DNA of 54,362 bases, taken from contig LNEN01000305.1 in NCBI GenBank assembly GCA_001464155.1, forward strand, positions 92,297 through 146,658. Reading direction: 5' to 3'. The stretch is from Cytophagales bacterium Ga0077538. Its GTDB lineage: Bacteria; Bacteroidota; Bacteroidia; Cytophagales; Cyclobacteriaceae. A model generated the notes under the pieces. The model was not told the origin of the DNA and did not search any database. It saw nothing but the letters and a program-made list of their open reading frames with translations. The position numbers and the translations under genes are program-made. Shown one piece after another: positions 44,889 to 54,362 of this stretch (positions are counted from its first letter, which is position 1; each line of letters begins with the position of its first letter).

Positions 44889-47774
44889 ATGGCAGATCAA
44901 AACCAGTCTAACAAAAAAGGCATGAATACATTTGCGGACGATATCGACCGCAGTAGTACTCTTTCTGAATTAGAACGCATTGGTCAACGTGCACAACGCA
45001 AAGGTTTTCAACGTACACAACTTGAAGATCGAATTAAAAGTGAAGGTAAATTACTCAACTCTTTAATAGATCAAGGTCGTACAACACCTGAATTCCGTGA
45101 CTCTCCTTTTTATCAAGAGCAAACAGGTAGTTTGCGCGATAGCATCAAAGGTCTTCGCACTAAGATGAATTCAATGGATACCACAGCTCGTACAAGAGCT
45201 GAGTCCGAAGCATCTACTTATATTGGTCGTCAATTTGCATCAACAACTATTAATGCTCAAGCTTCAGGAATACAGCGTGAGTCTGCTATTCAAAATCGTG
45301 CATTCTCAATGTCTGGTCAAAGTTATGATGAACTATCTGCTAAACGTGAAGATGTTTTAGCTGAGATAAGAGTTCGTGAGCGTAATGCTCAAAATGAAGT
45401 TAAAGGGATGTTCGAAAAACGAGGAACAGTTAATCCAGAAAAATCTGCCGCACTTGGCGTTATGATGGGTGGAACTAGAGAACAAATCCGAGAGCTTGCT
45501 ACTATTAATGCTGCTCAAACTTTACAAAAAGCTAATGGCTCTGATCCTAATGCTAAGATTAGAAATCTTGCTGAAATGGGTGGAGTTGCTAATAATATCC
45601 TTTCTGCAGAATCAATTGCGAAAGAGGTTGCTGGTGGTTCAGTTAACATCTCTCAAGGCGGGAAGACGAGATCTATTGCTAATGAAGATATTAATAAAGA
45701 AGTTTTAAATCAAGCTCGTGCTTTAGCTAACGCATTAAAAGAATTAAGTGAAGGCGTAGGAAAGACGGATGATGAACTTTCTAAGTTAAGAGCTACTGCA
45801 GACGAGTCTGCAGAAAATTTCAAGAAATTGCAAGACGCTCAAAAAGCTGGTGCTGGTGGCGGTGGAATAAACTATTCTAGTATTGCAAGTGCTGCTGCTG
45901 GAGGCTTTAATGCTCTTGGTGGCGCTGCACAAGCTATTATGGTTAATCAACGTATGCAACAAATGTCTAATGTTGGTGGCTTTGCTAATGTAGCTAATCA
46001 ACAATATGATATGTATCAAAAAGCACGCGGTGGAGATATTGCTTCACAGTTGGCATTAGGTCAAACACAAGATGCTAGCATGTTTGGCACTGAAATGTAT
46101 CGCGCAACAAACACTGTTACTGGTTTAGGTGTTGCTGCTGGAGCTGCACAAGCTACAGCTGGTGGATTTCAAGTTGCTGAAGGCTTAAAAGACAAAGGTG
46201 CTGGTTTTATCGGTGGAAGTTTAGCAGGGACATCTGGAATTGCTACACAACAGATTATTAATGGTGGCCAGAATGTTCTTCAAGGTACATCTCAAATGGC
46301 AATTGGTGTATCTGATTTAGCTCGCGAAACTTCTGCTGGAGCTGCTCAACTTACTGGTTATCAAGCCAATATGCAAGCTCGTCAAGCTATAAATGCTATT
46401 GGCGCTTCGCAAGCACAAGGTCTTCGTAATTTCTATACTGACTTAGATATTGCTGGTCAGGAAATGGGTGGACGTGCAAGTTCATTTATTCAAAACTCTA
46501 TATCTGGCGATAATTTATCTAAGATGCAACAAGCTAGACTTTCTCCCGAACAATTTGCTAAATTGTCAGCACAAGGTGCTCAGACAATGGGAAGCACATT
46601 TGAAGGAGATCAAGTATTTGGCGCTCGTAATTTAGAGCGCGGTGGCTTTGGTAGTGCTCAAACTAATATTGCTAGAATGGCTCAATTATCTCAAGCAGGA
46701 GGAAATAATCCTGCTGCATCTATGCAAGGTGTTCTTGAAGCTGCATTCTCTAAATCCTTAGATTCCTCAAAAGCTCTTAGCATGATGGTTGAAAATACTG
46801 CAGCAATGGCACAAAATACAAGTGCAGCTGCTTCCGGTATTGATGTCACTGGAGCTACTGCTACTATGTTAGCCGCTGGAACAAATCCAAATATGGCTAA
46901 TAAAGAAGCTGCTTTTTCACAAGCAGTTACTGCAGCCCAACTTACTCAACAAATTACAACGGATCGCAGTGCTACATTTAGCGGCATGGTTAATACTGCA
47001 GCTATCACTCAAAAAACTGGAGTATCTGGAGTTGAAGCTATTATTGCTCAAGGATTGACTATTCAAGAATATAAAGCGATGCAAGGTGCTGGTCCTCAAA
47101 AAGCATCTGAGTTTTATAAAAATCAAGGTATTAACATTAGTCCTGAAAAAGCTGATCAATTTACTAATGAAATGTTAAGGCAAAAACAAGTTCAAGTTGC
47201 TAGAGATAAAATGATGGCACTTGGAGTTAATGATATTCCGGGGATTGTAAATAGATTAAATGAAGGTAAGACTACAGAAAAAGATGAATTTAATTTAGCA
47301 CAAGCTGCAAGTTTAGGTGGCTATAAAGGCGGCGGAAGCGAAATTAAACGTCAAATTCTTGGTATAACTGCGACAAATTCTCAAGCTGGAGTTGATGAAG
47401 CTTCAGATGCTATGGGCGGTGGCGGACCTGAGGACATGAAGAAGCAAATGGATAATCTACGAACTAGTGGATTCCAGCAGCTTTCACAGGCAGCGGCAAC
47501 TGCCTCAGATAACTTACAAAAATTTGGTGGAGCACTTAAAGTATTTACTGATCTTCAGAATAAGTTTGAGAAAGATGGAATGAACAACGAGAAAGAATTC
47601 TCGGGTATGAGTGAGAAGTTTGCTAAAGATTTTATAACCTCAACCAATACATTTCAAACTTCAGTAGGAACCTTTGATAAATCTGTGAAGATATTAGCTG
47701 AGAAACTTGGGGTACAAAGTAATGGTAACCCAATTAGACCGGACGTATTAGATACAAAAAAGGGCACTAATTAA
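44889..47774 (+). CDS. tape measure protein
   Basis: 961 aa, by far the longest frame, placed between the tail chaperones and baseplate hub genes. Long helical segments rich in Ala, Gln and Gly, a hydrophobic glycine-rich stretch in the middle (SIASAAAGGFNALGGAAQAI and TVTGLGVAAGAAQATAGGFQ) and charged coiled-coil ends. At roughly 1.5 angstrom per residue it predicts a tail near 140 nm. No lysozyme or peptidase motif recognised. Confidence 0.88.
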   Translation: MADQNQSNKKGMNTFADDIDRSSTLSELERIGQRAQRKGFQRTQLEDRIKSEGKLLNSLIDQGRTTPEFRDSPFYQEQTGSLRDSIKGLRTKMNSMDTTARTRAESEASTYIGRQFASTTINAQASGIQRESAIQNRAFSMSGQSYDELSAKREDVLAEIRVRERNAQNEVKGMFEKRGTVNPEKSAALGVMMGGTREQIRELATINAAQTLQKANGSDPNAKIRNLAEMGGVANNILSAESIAKEVAGGSVNISQGGKTRSIANEDINKEVLNQARALANALKELSEGVGKTDDELSKLRATADESAENFKKLQDAQKAGAGGGGINYSSIASAAAGGFNALGGAAQAIMVNQRMQQMSNVGGFANVANQQYDMYQKARGGDIASQLALGQTQDASMFGTEMYRATNTVTGLGVAAGAAQATAGGFQVAEGLKDKGAGFIGGSLAGTSGIATQQIINGGQNVLQGTSQMAIGVSDLARETSAGAAQLTGYQANMQARQAINAIGASQAQGLRNFYTDLDIAGQEMGGRASSFIQNSISGDNLSKMQQARLSPEQFAKLSAQGAQTMGSTFEGDQVFGARNLERGGFGSAQTNIARMAQLSQAGGNNPAASMQGVLEAAFSKSLDSSKALSMMVENTAAMAQNTSAAASGIDVTGATATMLAAGTNPNMANKEAAFSQAVTAAQLTQQITTDRSATFSGMVNTAAITQKTGVSGVEAIIAQGLTIQEYKAMQGAGPQKASEFYKNQGINISPEKADQFTNEMLRQKQVQVARDKMMALGVNDIPGIVNRLNEGKTTEKDEFNLAQAASLGGYKGGGSEIKRQILGITATNSQAGVDEASDAMGGGGPEDMKKQMDNLRTSGFQQLSQAAATASDNLQKFGGALKVFTDLQNKFEKDGMNNEKEFSGMSEKFAKDFITSTNTFQTSVGTFDKSVKILAEKLGVQSNGNPIRPDVLDTKKGTN

Positions 47775-49501
47775 TGGCAGCTAACTTTAAAATTAAAACA
47801 CCACATGCTGCCGTTTTAGTTTGGAACTATAATGACAGAGTTGGAGTCCCAACTGGAGATTATAGATCTACCGGAGTAAAGGATCCTCAAGGTACAGAGA
47901 AGGACGTTCTTCCTGTTATCGTTAGTACGCTTTCGTGTGTTTCAATTCAAACTAATAAAGCTAAGGGACAACCAGAGGGTTCATTTAACTTAGTGCTAGC
48001 GCCATTTAAAAACTGGACTTCAACACTTACGCCTGGAAGCTGGTGCGTTATATTGATGTCTAATAAACCAATTACTGAACAAGATTTAAAGCAAGCAAAT
48101 AAAGATCATGTAAAGATGCTTGGTCGAATTGAAACTGTTCGTTGTGAAACCACAGTTAATGATGAAGGTGCTCGTCAAACTCTATACTATGTTAGTGGAG
48201 TCGATTGGGGTCACATATTCAATGCTCAACTCTATATTGACAATTTAATTGCAGGACCTAATGATCCTATATCTCAAGGTAACTCTGCTGCTGTGGCTAT
48301 TCGCAATGCTTTATTTGGAAATAAGAACTCTCCTCAAAGTTTTACTGTTGCTCAAAATCTAACTAACTTGTTGGATGTCATGGGAAAAAATACTGCTGGC
48401 TATACAGAAGCAGGAAAAGAAATCGGTAGGCTTTCAAACTCTATATATGAATTTGAAATTCCAACTGAATTAGCTAAATATTTTAAATTCACTGATGCTA
48501 AGAACAAAAAAGTATCAGCTAAATCTATTAATAAAATGATCTCTTTAATTACTGGTTCTTTAAAATCGCCAGATACTTATAAAGATATGGCTGAAGCTGT
48601 AGGTTTTATTGATCCTTTTAGTTTACAAGGCACTCACTCTATATGGCAAATCCTTATGGAGAATAGCAACCCAGTATTAAATGAAATGTTCACTGATTTC
48701 CGTTGGAACAATGATAGTACAGTTCAATTAGCTTTATATAATAGAATTAGACCATTTGCTTACAAAGATTTTAATCCTAAGCCAGGTGGCTCTAATAGCT
48801 TAAAGTCTTTCTTTCAAAATGTTAAAACACATGAACTAGTGGCTGATGAAGTTATATCAGTTAATGCAGGAACCAACTGGAGAGATAAGTTTAATTTTAT
48901 TGAGATTAAACCTCAATTCCAAGAGTTCGCTATTGTGGCCAATTGGTATAAACAAAAGTCTCAAGTATTTGATGAAGAATCTTTTAAGCGAGAAGGTTTC
49001 CGACCTTTAATTTTTGAAACAAAACAATTCCCTTCTGGTAAAGAAAAAGGTGGATTACCAAATGATGTTGGGGTTGATTGGGATCAATTAGTTGTTTGGT
49101 GTAATCTTTTGCGTGAATGGTACTTTGGTACTCATAGAATGCTAAATGGAACAATTACAATCCATGGAACAACTGAATATATTGCAGTTGGTAATAATAT
49201 TAGATTCGATGCTGGGTTGATTAATCCAACTCCAAATATAAATGCTAAAACAAGACAAGATGGTGTTAATCATTATATTCTTGCCCATGTCGAAGCAGTG
49301 TCGCATCAATTCTCAGTTACACCAGATGGCGCTCGTCAATATAGAACAACTATACAGTTTGTTCGTGGAATCATTGTTAATAAGAATAACATTAATATTG
49401 GCGAAGGAATGTTGGATCAAGACGCTACTAAGCTGAGTCAATCTGCTGATAGAAACACAGTTAATGTAAACAGCACATCAGTTCCTGAAGATCCAACTTA
49501 A
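47774..49501 (+). CDS. baseplate hub-type protein (575 aa)
   Basis: Beta-rich N-terminal third (VSIQTNKAKGQPEGSFNLVL, WTSTLTPGSWCVILMSNKPI) with a T4 gp27/phage D-like pattern, then a helical insertion and a C-terminal domain containing ITIHGTTEYIAVGNNIRFDA. It overlaps the tape measure by one base and the spike gene by one base. Proteins at this position form the trimeric hub that holds the spike. Confidence 0.75.
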   Translation: MAANFKIKTPHAAVLVWNYNDRVGVPTGDYRSTGVKDPQGTEKDVLPVIVSTLSCVSIQTNKAKGQPEGSFNLVLAPFKNWTSTLTPGSWCVILMSNKPITEQDLKQANKDHVKMLGRIETVRCETTVNDEGARQTLYYVSGVDWGHIFNAQLYIDNLIAGPNDPISQGNSAAVAIRNALFGNKNSPQSFTVAQNLTNLLDVMGKNTAGYTEAGKEIGRLSNSIYEFEIPTELAKYFKFTDAKNKKVSAKSINKMISLITGSLKSPDTYKDMAEAVGFIDPFSLQGTHSIWQILMENSNPVLNEMFTDFRWNNDSTVQLALYNRIRPFAYKDFNPKPGGSNSLKSFFQNVKTHELVADEVISVNAGTNWRDKFNFIEIKPQFQEFAIVANWYKQKSQVFDEESFKREGFRPLIFETKQFPSGKEKGGLPNDVGVDWDQLVVWCNLLREWYFGTHRMLNGTITIHGTTEYIAVGNNIRFDAGLINPTPNINAKTRQDGVNHYILAHVEAVSHQFSVTPDGARQYRTTIQFVRGIIVNKNNINIGEGMLDQDATKLSQSADRNTVNVNSTSVPEDPT

Positions 49502-50511
49502 TGAGCAATAATCCATTTGATATTGTTAAGGATAGCTCTATATGGCAAAACAGTAAGTCATTTTCTGCTGTAGATAAACAAGATCCATATCTTAGAATTG
49601 GTATTGTTAAGAAAGTCTTTAGAGAAGAAAGAACTACTGATATTAAATATCTTGTTGAAGTTCAAGATAGAAATGACTCTATTGAAGTTAATGCTCGTCT
49701 ATTGCGCCGCTTTGGTGGTGTTTACAATTACGAAGACGTTATAGATCATGGTTATAAATTTGATGATAAGCCAGATCCAACTAGAAACTTTGAAGCTAAA
49801 GCTGGTGATGCAGTATTAGTTGCATTCCTTAATGGACAAGCTCGTGAGGCTGTTATTCTTGGTGGTTTAATACATCCAGCTCGCAAGTCTACACTTGATA
49901 TTACTAAAGGACCTCAGTATCAATCTGAATTCAATGGTATTGAAACTAAGATAAATGAGTTTGGTGAATACACCATGACATTTAAAGCAGTTCCAACTAA
50001 CGCCAAAGATTTAGATAATAAGCCTAGTAAAGCTATTGCACCCCCTAAATACGATGATAAAATCGGTGGATCATTCTTTCAATTTGATAAAACTGGAAGT
50101 ATTGAAGTTAATGATAAAGATAAAGAAGGAATTCAGAATTTAAGAATTGATAAGCCTAAAGGTACTATCACTATTAACTCTGGAAAGATTAAGCTCACTA
50201 TGACTAAAAAAGAAGAAAAAGTTGAGCTTAAATGTAAAGTATTAGATATTGTATCTGACGATAAAATCAATGGTAAAACTAAAGAGTTTAAACTTGAGGC
50301 ATCAAAGTCTGTAAAGATTAATAGCCCTAAAGTTGCCATTGGTAAAGAAGGTATTGAATTATTAGATCAATTGTTTCAAATGATTGAAGCTTTAGCCAAA
50401 GTGATTCCTATTTCTCCAGTTGGGCCTTGCTCTGCAATTGGCTCAAGTCCGCAATGGCCTGGCGTAGTAAGTGTTCAACAAAAGATAAAGGAGATCACTG
50501 GTAGCCTCTAA
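49501..50511 (+). CDS. baseplate spike / OB-fold protein (336 aa)
   Basis: An OB-fold core (YLRIGIVKKVFREERTTDIK then AGDAVLVAFLNGQAREAVIL and GGLIHPARKS) is the gp5/gpV spike pattern, followed by a beta-rich stalk with charged strands and a C-terminal GPCSAIGSSPQW segment. No lysozyme domain is present. It pierces the outer membrane in contractile tails. Confidence 0.82.
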   Translation: MSNNPFDIVKDSSIWQNSKSFSAVDKQDPYLRIGIVKKVFREERTTDIKYLVEVQDRNDSIEVNARLLRRFGGVYNYEDVIDHGYKFDDKPDPTRNFEAKAGDAVLVAFLNGQAREAVILGGLIHPARKSTLDITKGPQYQSEFNGIETKINEFGEYTMTFKAVPTNAKDLDNKPSKAIAPPKYDDKIGGSFFQFDKTGSIEVNDKDKEGIQNLRIDKPKGTITINSGKIKLTMTKKEEKVELKCKVLDIVSDDKINGKTKEFKLEASKSVKINSPKVAIGKEGIELLDQLFQMIEALAKVIPISPVGPCSAIGSSPQWPGVVSVQQKIKEITGSL

Positions 50512-50523
50512 CCAAGGTTGCTA

Positions 50524-50529
50524 TATAAT
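50524..50529 (+). promoter_or_regulatory. TATAAT box, 6 nt before an ATG (leaderless)
   Basis: TATAAT, six bases, ATG at 50536; no Shine-Dalgarno sequence, although the gene lies inside the baseplate operon. Confidence 0.55.
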
Positions 50530-50535
50530 TAACTC

Positions 50536-51483
50536 ATGGGTTTTAGCATAAGTGATATTAAGAATATTTTTGATCGTCCAAAGCCATCAAATGCACCTTC
50601 TCAAAAAGAGCCAGGAGCTGGTGATCTTCCTAAAAAAATGGATGAGAGTTATAGAGTTGAACTTAATAATTGGTATTCAGCTAAGCCTTATGGCTTTAAG
50701 ATGATGACGCGCAACGGTGGAACATTTACCATGTTCCTACCTATTAATCCTTCTAATTTAAGTATTAATACTCCATTTGCCACAAACATAGTAACCACCT
50801 TATATGGGACTGTAGAAGAGCACTCTGATGTTCGTTATTATGATATAACGATCGAAGGTACTACTGGTATTGCGCCTAAGTTTGTTCGACCAGGCGAAGG
50901 ACAAGATTCATCTATTCTTTATAGTCAATTGCGTAGAAGTGGACGCACTACAACACCTATTGCGTCGAGTATTGCTGCTGGCGGTTTCTTTGCTAAAACC
51001 CTTGGCGTTGTTAACCAAATTAAAAATAAAGCTGCTGATCTATTAGATGGTGGCGTAAAAGCCAAAACAGGTATTACTCCTGAAAATTCTGGCTATGTGG
51101 CATTCCACAATCTTTACAGATTTCTTCTTCAATATAAGAAAGATGCTGCTGGAACTGGTGGAAGCACACAAGGACGTCAAACTCATCCTTTGACTTTCTT
51201 TAACTATAAAGATAACAATCAATATGACGTTGTTGTTCGTGGATTCACTATGCGTAGATCTGCTGACAATCCAATGCTTTATTATTACTCAATTCAACTT
51301 CGTGGATATAACTTAAGACCTATCGCTGCTCCAGTAAACGAGTCTTTAACTCAAAGACTTGCAAATCTTGGTTTAAATGGCGTTGATGGATCTTCTGTAC
51401 TTGGAGATATTAAATCTCTTTCTAGCCAGGCCAAAGGAATTATAGGTTCTTTTGTTGGTGGAATTAACGTGTTAGGTAGATAA
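50536..51483 (+). CDS. baseplate protein (315 aa)
   Basis: WYSAKPYGFKMMTRNGGTFT then FLPINPSNLSINTPFATNIV and HSDVRYYDITIEGTTGIAPK: a beta-rich structural protein of the hub or wedge, with LYRFLLQYKKDAAGTGGSTQ later. The start has no ribosome site but a TATAAT six bases upstream. It overlaps the next gene by one base. Confidence 0.72.
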   Translation: MGFSISDIKNIFDRPKPSNAPSQKEPGAGDLPKKMDESYRVELNNWYSAKPYGFKMMTRNGGTFTMFLPINPSNLSINTPFATNIVTTLYGTVEEHSDVRYYDITIEGTTGIAPKFVRPGEGQDSSILYSQLRRSGRTTTPIASSIAAGGFFAKTLGVVNQIKNKAADLLDGGVKAKTGITPENSGYVAFHNLYRFLLQYKKDAAGTGGSTQGRQTHPLTFFNYKDNNQYDVVVRGFTMRRSADNPMLYYYSIQLRGYNLRPIAAPVNESLTQRLANLGLNGVDGSSVLGDIKSLSSQAKGIIGSFVGGINVLGR

Positions 51484-53084
51484 TGGCAACAATTAATGAC
51501 GCATATAAAAGTATAGCTGATGTCAATCTCTGGTTAAAAATCAGAGGTGGCGACGATATGTCTTTGGCTGATATGCCTTCTATTATTCCGCTTCGTTGGC
51601 CATACTTTAGAGATTCTTGGGAATTCATTAAGCCGGATCTTATTCAGAGTATGTCTAAGACTCCTAATCCAGATTTCTTAAATCAACAGATTGAAGATTT
51701 CTCTAAATACATTGAGTCTCAAAGAACTAGTGCCGCTCGATTAAATCCTTTCCAGGATGCGAGTACGTTTTTTCGTTTCTATGCTATTTTTGATAATGTT
51801 CAAATTCAGGCTATCAATCTCACTAATCAAGAGACTGAAATCATGGAGAGTGAAGTTGCCAGAATTAATGCTTTTTCTAAGAATAATTTTGTAATTGCAA
51901 AAAGAAACATTATTGAGTACCGTGACCGTGTTGCGGATACTTCTGGATTAAGTGACCCTGATTATAATAAGGCTTTTAATAAAAGCTCTATCCCTGCTCA
52001 GATTAATGCCACAATTGTAGAAGCTAACTTTTTATTAACTTTAGAATCTACTATCAAGACAGTAGATTTTATACTGGCAAACTTATTTGCAGTAGATACA
52101 GCAATTGATCCATTTGCGTTGGCTAGAGCTAATGCAAACAACCCTGATGTAAATATTGGTCAGTATGTTTCTGGTAAATTAGTTAAAATTAACTATGGTG
52201 AATCTCTAGAAAGCTTAGCAACTAGATACTTAGGTGATCCAAATAAATGGATTGATATCGCCATTGCTAATGGTTTAAAGCCACCATATATCGATGAAGT
52301 TGGAGTAAGAATTCCACTTTTATCAAATGGTTCTAGTAATCAAATCAATTTAGCAGGAACAGATATTAATGGTAATTTAAACATTGATAAGCTTTATATA
52401 AATCAGCCTGTTTTCTTGCAAAGTAATTCTCAAGTTGTAGTTGATCAAAGAACAATTATTAGTTTAAGAGAAGTCCCTGTTTCTGGTGAGATTATTCTTG
52501 AATTAGATGGCGACAGAAACATGGATATTTATAAGACATCTGAAAATGCTTATATTCGAGTTTTTGCACCAAACACAATCAATTCTTCTTTCTACGTTTT
52601 AATTCCTTCGCAGGATCCATTGCCAGATGATAGAGCCGATGAGGTTCCTTGGTTCTTAGCAAAGTCTGCTGAGGATGAGAAGCGAGCAAAGATTGATTTG
52701 GCCATTGATGATAGCGGAGATTTAACATTTACTACAAATGGCGATGTTAAGCTAAGTTACGGAATTGACAATGCAATTCAGGCCATTAAGCTTAAAATTG
52801 TTACAGAATTGGGCTCCCTTCGTTATCACCCTACTTTTGGGTTAGTTAATGTTATTGGAACTCGCAACTCGAACATAGATGATATTCGAGAATTATTAAC
52901 ACAATCAGTCCTTTCGCAGGTTGAAGCTGACAGTAGGTTCGATAGAGTAGAAGACCTTGCAGTCGACTATTTAGTCAATAACCAAACTGGGCAGGGCGTC
53001 GGAGCAATGGCCATTAGTATGTCTGTTAGGTTAGCTGGGGGCACCCAAGTTATCCCAATCAGCTTTACAGTCAATAACTCATGA
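51483..53084 (+). CDS. baseplate wedge protein with LysM-like and gp25-like parts (533 aa)
   Basis: Helical N-terminal half, then a LysM-like module (VKINYGESLESLATRYLGDP then NKWIDIAIANGL), a beta part, and a C-terminal gp25/W-like wedge domain (DLTFTTNGDVKLSYGIDNAI then KIVTELGSLRYHPTFGLVNV and QVEADSRFDRVEDLAVDYLV). The LysM-gp25 combination in one chain joins functions that are often separate genes. No catalytic lysozyme Glu is evident. Confidence 0.85.
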   Translation: MATINDAYKSIADVNLWLKIRGGDDMSLADMPSIIPLRWPYFRDSWEFIKPDLIQSMSKTPNPDFLNQQIEDFSKYIESQRTSAARLNPFQDASTFFRFYAIFDNVQIQAINLTNQETEIMESEVARINAFSKNNFVIAKRNIIEYRDRVADTSGLSDPDYNKAFNKSSIPAQINATIVEANFLLTLESTIKTVDFILANLFAVDTAIDPFALARANANNPDVNIGQYVSGKLVKINYGESLESLATRYLGDPNKWIDIAIANGLKPPYIDEVGVRIPLLSNGSSNQINLAGTDINGNLNIDKLYINQPVFLQSNSQVVVDQRTIISLREVPVSGEIILELDGDRNMDIYKTSENAYIRVFAPNTINSSFYVLIPSQDPLPDDRADEVPWFLAKSAEDEKRAKIDLAIDDSGDLTFTTNGDVKLSYGIDNAIQAIKLKIVTELGSLRYHPTFGLVNVIGTRNSNIDDIRELLTQSVLSQVEADSRFDRVEDLAVDYLVNNQTGQGVGAMAISMSVRLAGGTQVIPISFTVNNS

Positions 53085-53106
53085 CTTCACTAACCGCGTA
53101 GTACAA

Positions 53107-53112
53107 TATAGT
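53107..53112 (+). promoter_or_regulatory. TATAGT box
   Basis: TATAGT with GGGTGAG before ATG 53124. Confidence 0.4.
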
Positions 53113-53123
53113 ACGGGTGAGCA

Positions 53124-54362
53124 ATGGCTATACAAATTAAGAGTTTTAATCAAATCCTAGGTGACATGATCCGTAAAATTATTGCGGAAACTGCCCTTAA
53201 TGACTTAAACGCAGGTTCTGTTCTTTTAACTTTGTTGGAAGCAGCTGCTGCTAACGACTTTGAGAACAATACAGCAATCCTCAATGTTCTTGAATTATTG
53301 AATATTGATGCGATAAAGAATAATGACTTAGATGCAAAGGCTGGAGACTTTGGTCTTACTCGCAGAGCTAGTATTAAGTCATCTGGATTAGTAACGATTT
53401 TAAACACAAATATTACTAAGAGATCTACTGGTCTTTATGTTATTAAACCTGCCCCAATTGCAGGACAAACTAAGCTTTATGTAAACAATACTACAGGTTG
53501 GGCCGCTTCTGGTAACTTGTATATTGGTCGTGGAACTGATTCGTTCGAAGGACCTATTGCTTACACTTCTATTACACAATTTCCTACATATTCGCAAATC
53601 AATCTAGCTTCTGCATTGCAGAAAGATCATTTGCTTTCTGATATCGTTATTGATTCTCAGGGTGAGCCAGATCGATTGATTTCTGCTGGTACGGTTGTTA
53701 AGATCCCTGCGAATAATCAGAATCCTGAGATCCAATACGTAACTTTAAGAGATGCTGTTATCCCTTCTGGAGAAGACAATATCACTGGAGTTCAAGTTAT
53801 CGCTTTAGTTGCTGGTAGCCTTGGAAATGCAGGAATCAATACAATTACTGCTTTTGACGTTGCTCCTTTTACTGGAGCAGGTGTTACAAACACGGTTGCC
53901 TTTTCCAATGGTAAGGATATTGAGACAGATGTCGAATTAAGAAATCGACTTAAGTCTTATGCTATTACTCTTGCCCGCGGTACTGCACCCAGCATCATTG
54001 CCTCTGTAATCGGTGTCTCTGACCCGGATGATGCGAACCAAGTTGCGTCTGCAGTTATTACTGAACCTGTCAAGGTCGGTGACCCTTCTATTCTTTATAT
54101 CGATGATGGATCTGGTTTCCAACCTTCATTTGCTGGTCAATCTGTTGACATCATGTTACAAAATGCAACTGGTAAAGAAGAGTATTTACAACTTGCAAAC
54201 TATCCAGTTCCACGTCCTCAAGTTATTAACGTTGAAGAAGGTCCATTTACTTTAAAGGATGGAAGCTTTGTAAGGGTTATTGTTGATGGGAATGAAGAGA
54301 CAATATTCTTTAGTTCAAATCAATTTTTGAATATTTCTGCTGCAACTTTATCAGAAGTTATT
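53124..54362 (+). CDS. baseplate J-like protein, N-terminal part, runs off the window
   Basis: 413 codons are present and open to the end. MAIQIKSFNQILGDMIRKII then DLNAGSVLLTLLEAAAANDF and AKAGDFGLTRRASIKSSGLV, followed by RLISAGTVVKIPANNQNPEI, ALVAGSLGNAGINTITAFD and FSNGKDIETDVELRNRLKSY. This is the J/gp47/gp6-type baseplate wedge signature. The C-terminal trimerisation part lies beyond the window. Confidence 0.9.
   Translation, partial: MAIQIKSFNQILGDMIRKIIAETALNDLNAGSVLLTLLEAAAANDFENNTAILNVLELLNIDAIKNNDLDAKAGDFGLTRRASIKSSGLVTILNTNITKRSTGLYVIKPAPIAGQTKLYVNNTTGWAASGNLYIGRGTDSFEGPIAYTSITQFPTYSQINLASALQKDHLLSDIVIDSQGEPDRLISAGTVVKIPANNQNPEIQYVTLRDAVIPSGEDNITGVQVIALVAGSLGNAGINTITAFDVAPFTGAGVTNTVAFSNGKDIETDVELRNRLKSYAITLARGTAPSIIASVIGVSDPDDANQVASAVITEPVKVGDPSILYIDDGSGFQPSFAGQSVDIMLQNATGKEEYLQLANYPVPRPQVINVEEGPFTLKDGSFVRVIVDGNEETIFFSSNQFLNISAATLSEVI

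Noticed and set aside
1-54362. CRISPR array, insertion sequence or integrase
   Set aside because: No direct-repeat array with spacers and no transposase or integrase motifs were seen. The repeated elements are single dispersed copies.

Overview
The window is a segment of a large double-stranded DNA phage with a contractile tail (myovirus). The base composition is AT-rich by eye. The evidence is a tail-sheath, tail-tube, tape-measure and baseplate module at 39-54 kb, dense overlapping genes, phage-type nucleotide enzymes (ThyX, NrdA/NrdB, DNA ligase, RNase H, a DnaQ-type exonuclease), two tRNA genes and dozens of tiny orphan genes. The host is probably Gram-negative: several products have lipoprotein signal peptides with a lipobox, one is an OmpA-type peptidoglycan-binding protein, and one carries a FlgM-like segment. 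No terminase, portal, capsid or DNA polymerase is present here, so the genome extends well beyond both ends.

Layout. 1-12 kb, mostly minus strand: the N-terminal part of an aminotransferase, an initiator-type tRNA, a DnaQ-type exonuclease, DNA ligase, a trypsin-like protease, a subtilase and a ClpP-like protease. Plus-strand islands here carry a FlgM-like protein and nrdB-nrdA, with thyX on the minus strand between them. 12-30.4 kb, almost all minus strand: small orphan genes, secreted or lipid-anchored proteins (two metzincins, two collagen-like lipoproteins, an OmpA-like protein) and three of the four paralogues that begin MSK(M/I)xQKEAV. The gene junctions in this part carry repeated non-coding signals. 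30.4-33.8 kb, plus strand: a tight array of overlapping microproteins that share one helix-turn signature. 33.7-35.2 kb, minus strand: more small genes. 35.3 kb to the end, plus strand: virion genes, running from connector-type proteins through sheath, tube, tail chaperones, tape measure, hub, spike and wedge to a baseplate J-like protein cut by the window end.

The most unusual signals are non-coding. Six copies of a composite element (hairpin, invariant GCGTAGCAGTGTC, hairpin, TAGTWTCRG box) sit at minus-strand transcription-unit junctions, including one in front of a tRNA and one in front of a gene-free stretch. The box also occurs alone at many gene junctions, sometimes supplying the upstream stop codon. 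Plus-strand genes instead use a TATAAT-like box without an obvious -35. In six of them this box lies exactly 6 nt before the ATG with no Shine-Dalgarno sequence, which predicts leaderless mRNAs in a phage that also encodes an initiator tRNA.

A second candidate novelty is a family of about 18 microproteins (39-121 aa) built round LxxLLxKLGIKSA, scattered over both strands and most concentrated at 30.8-34.1 kb. Functions of these genes and elements are unknown; what is stated about them is what the sequence shows.
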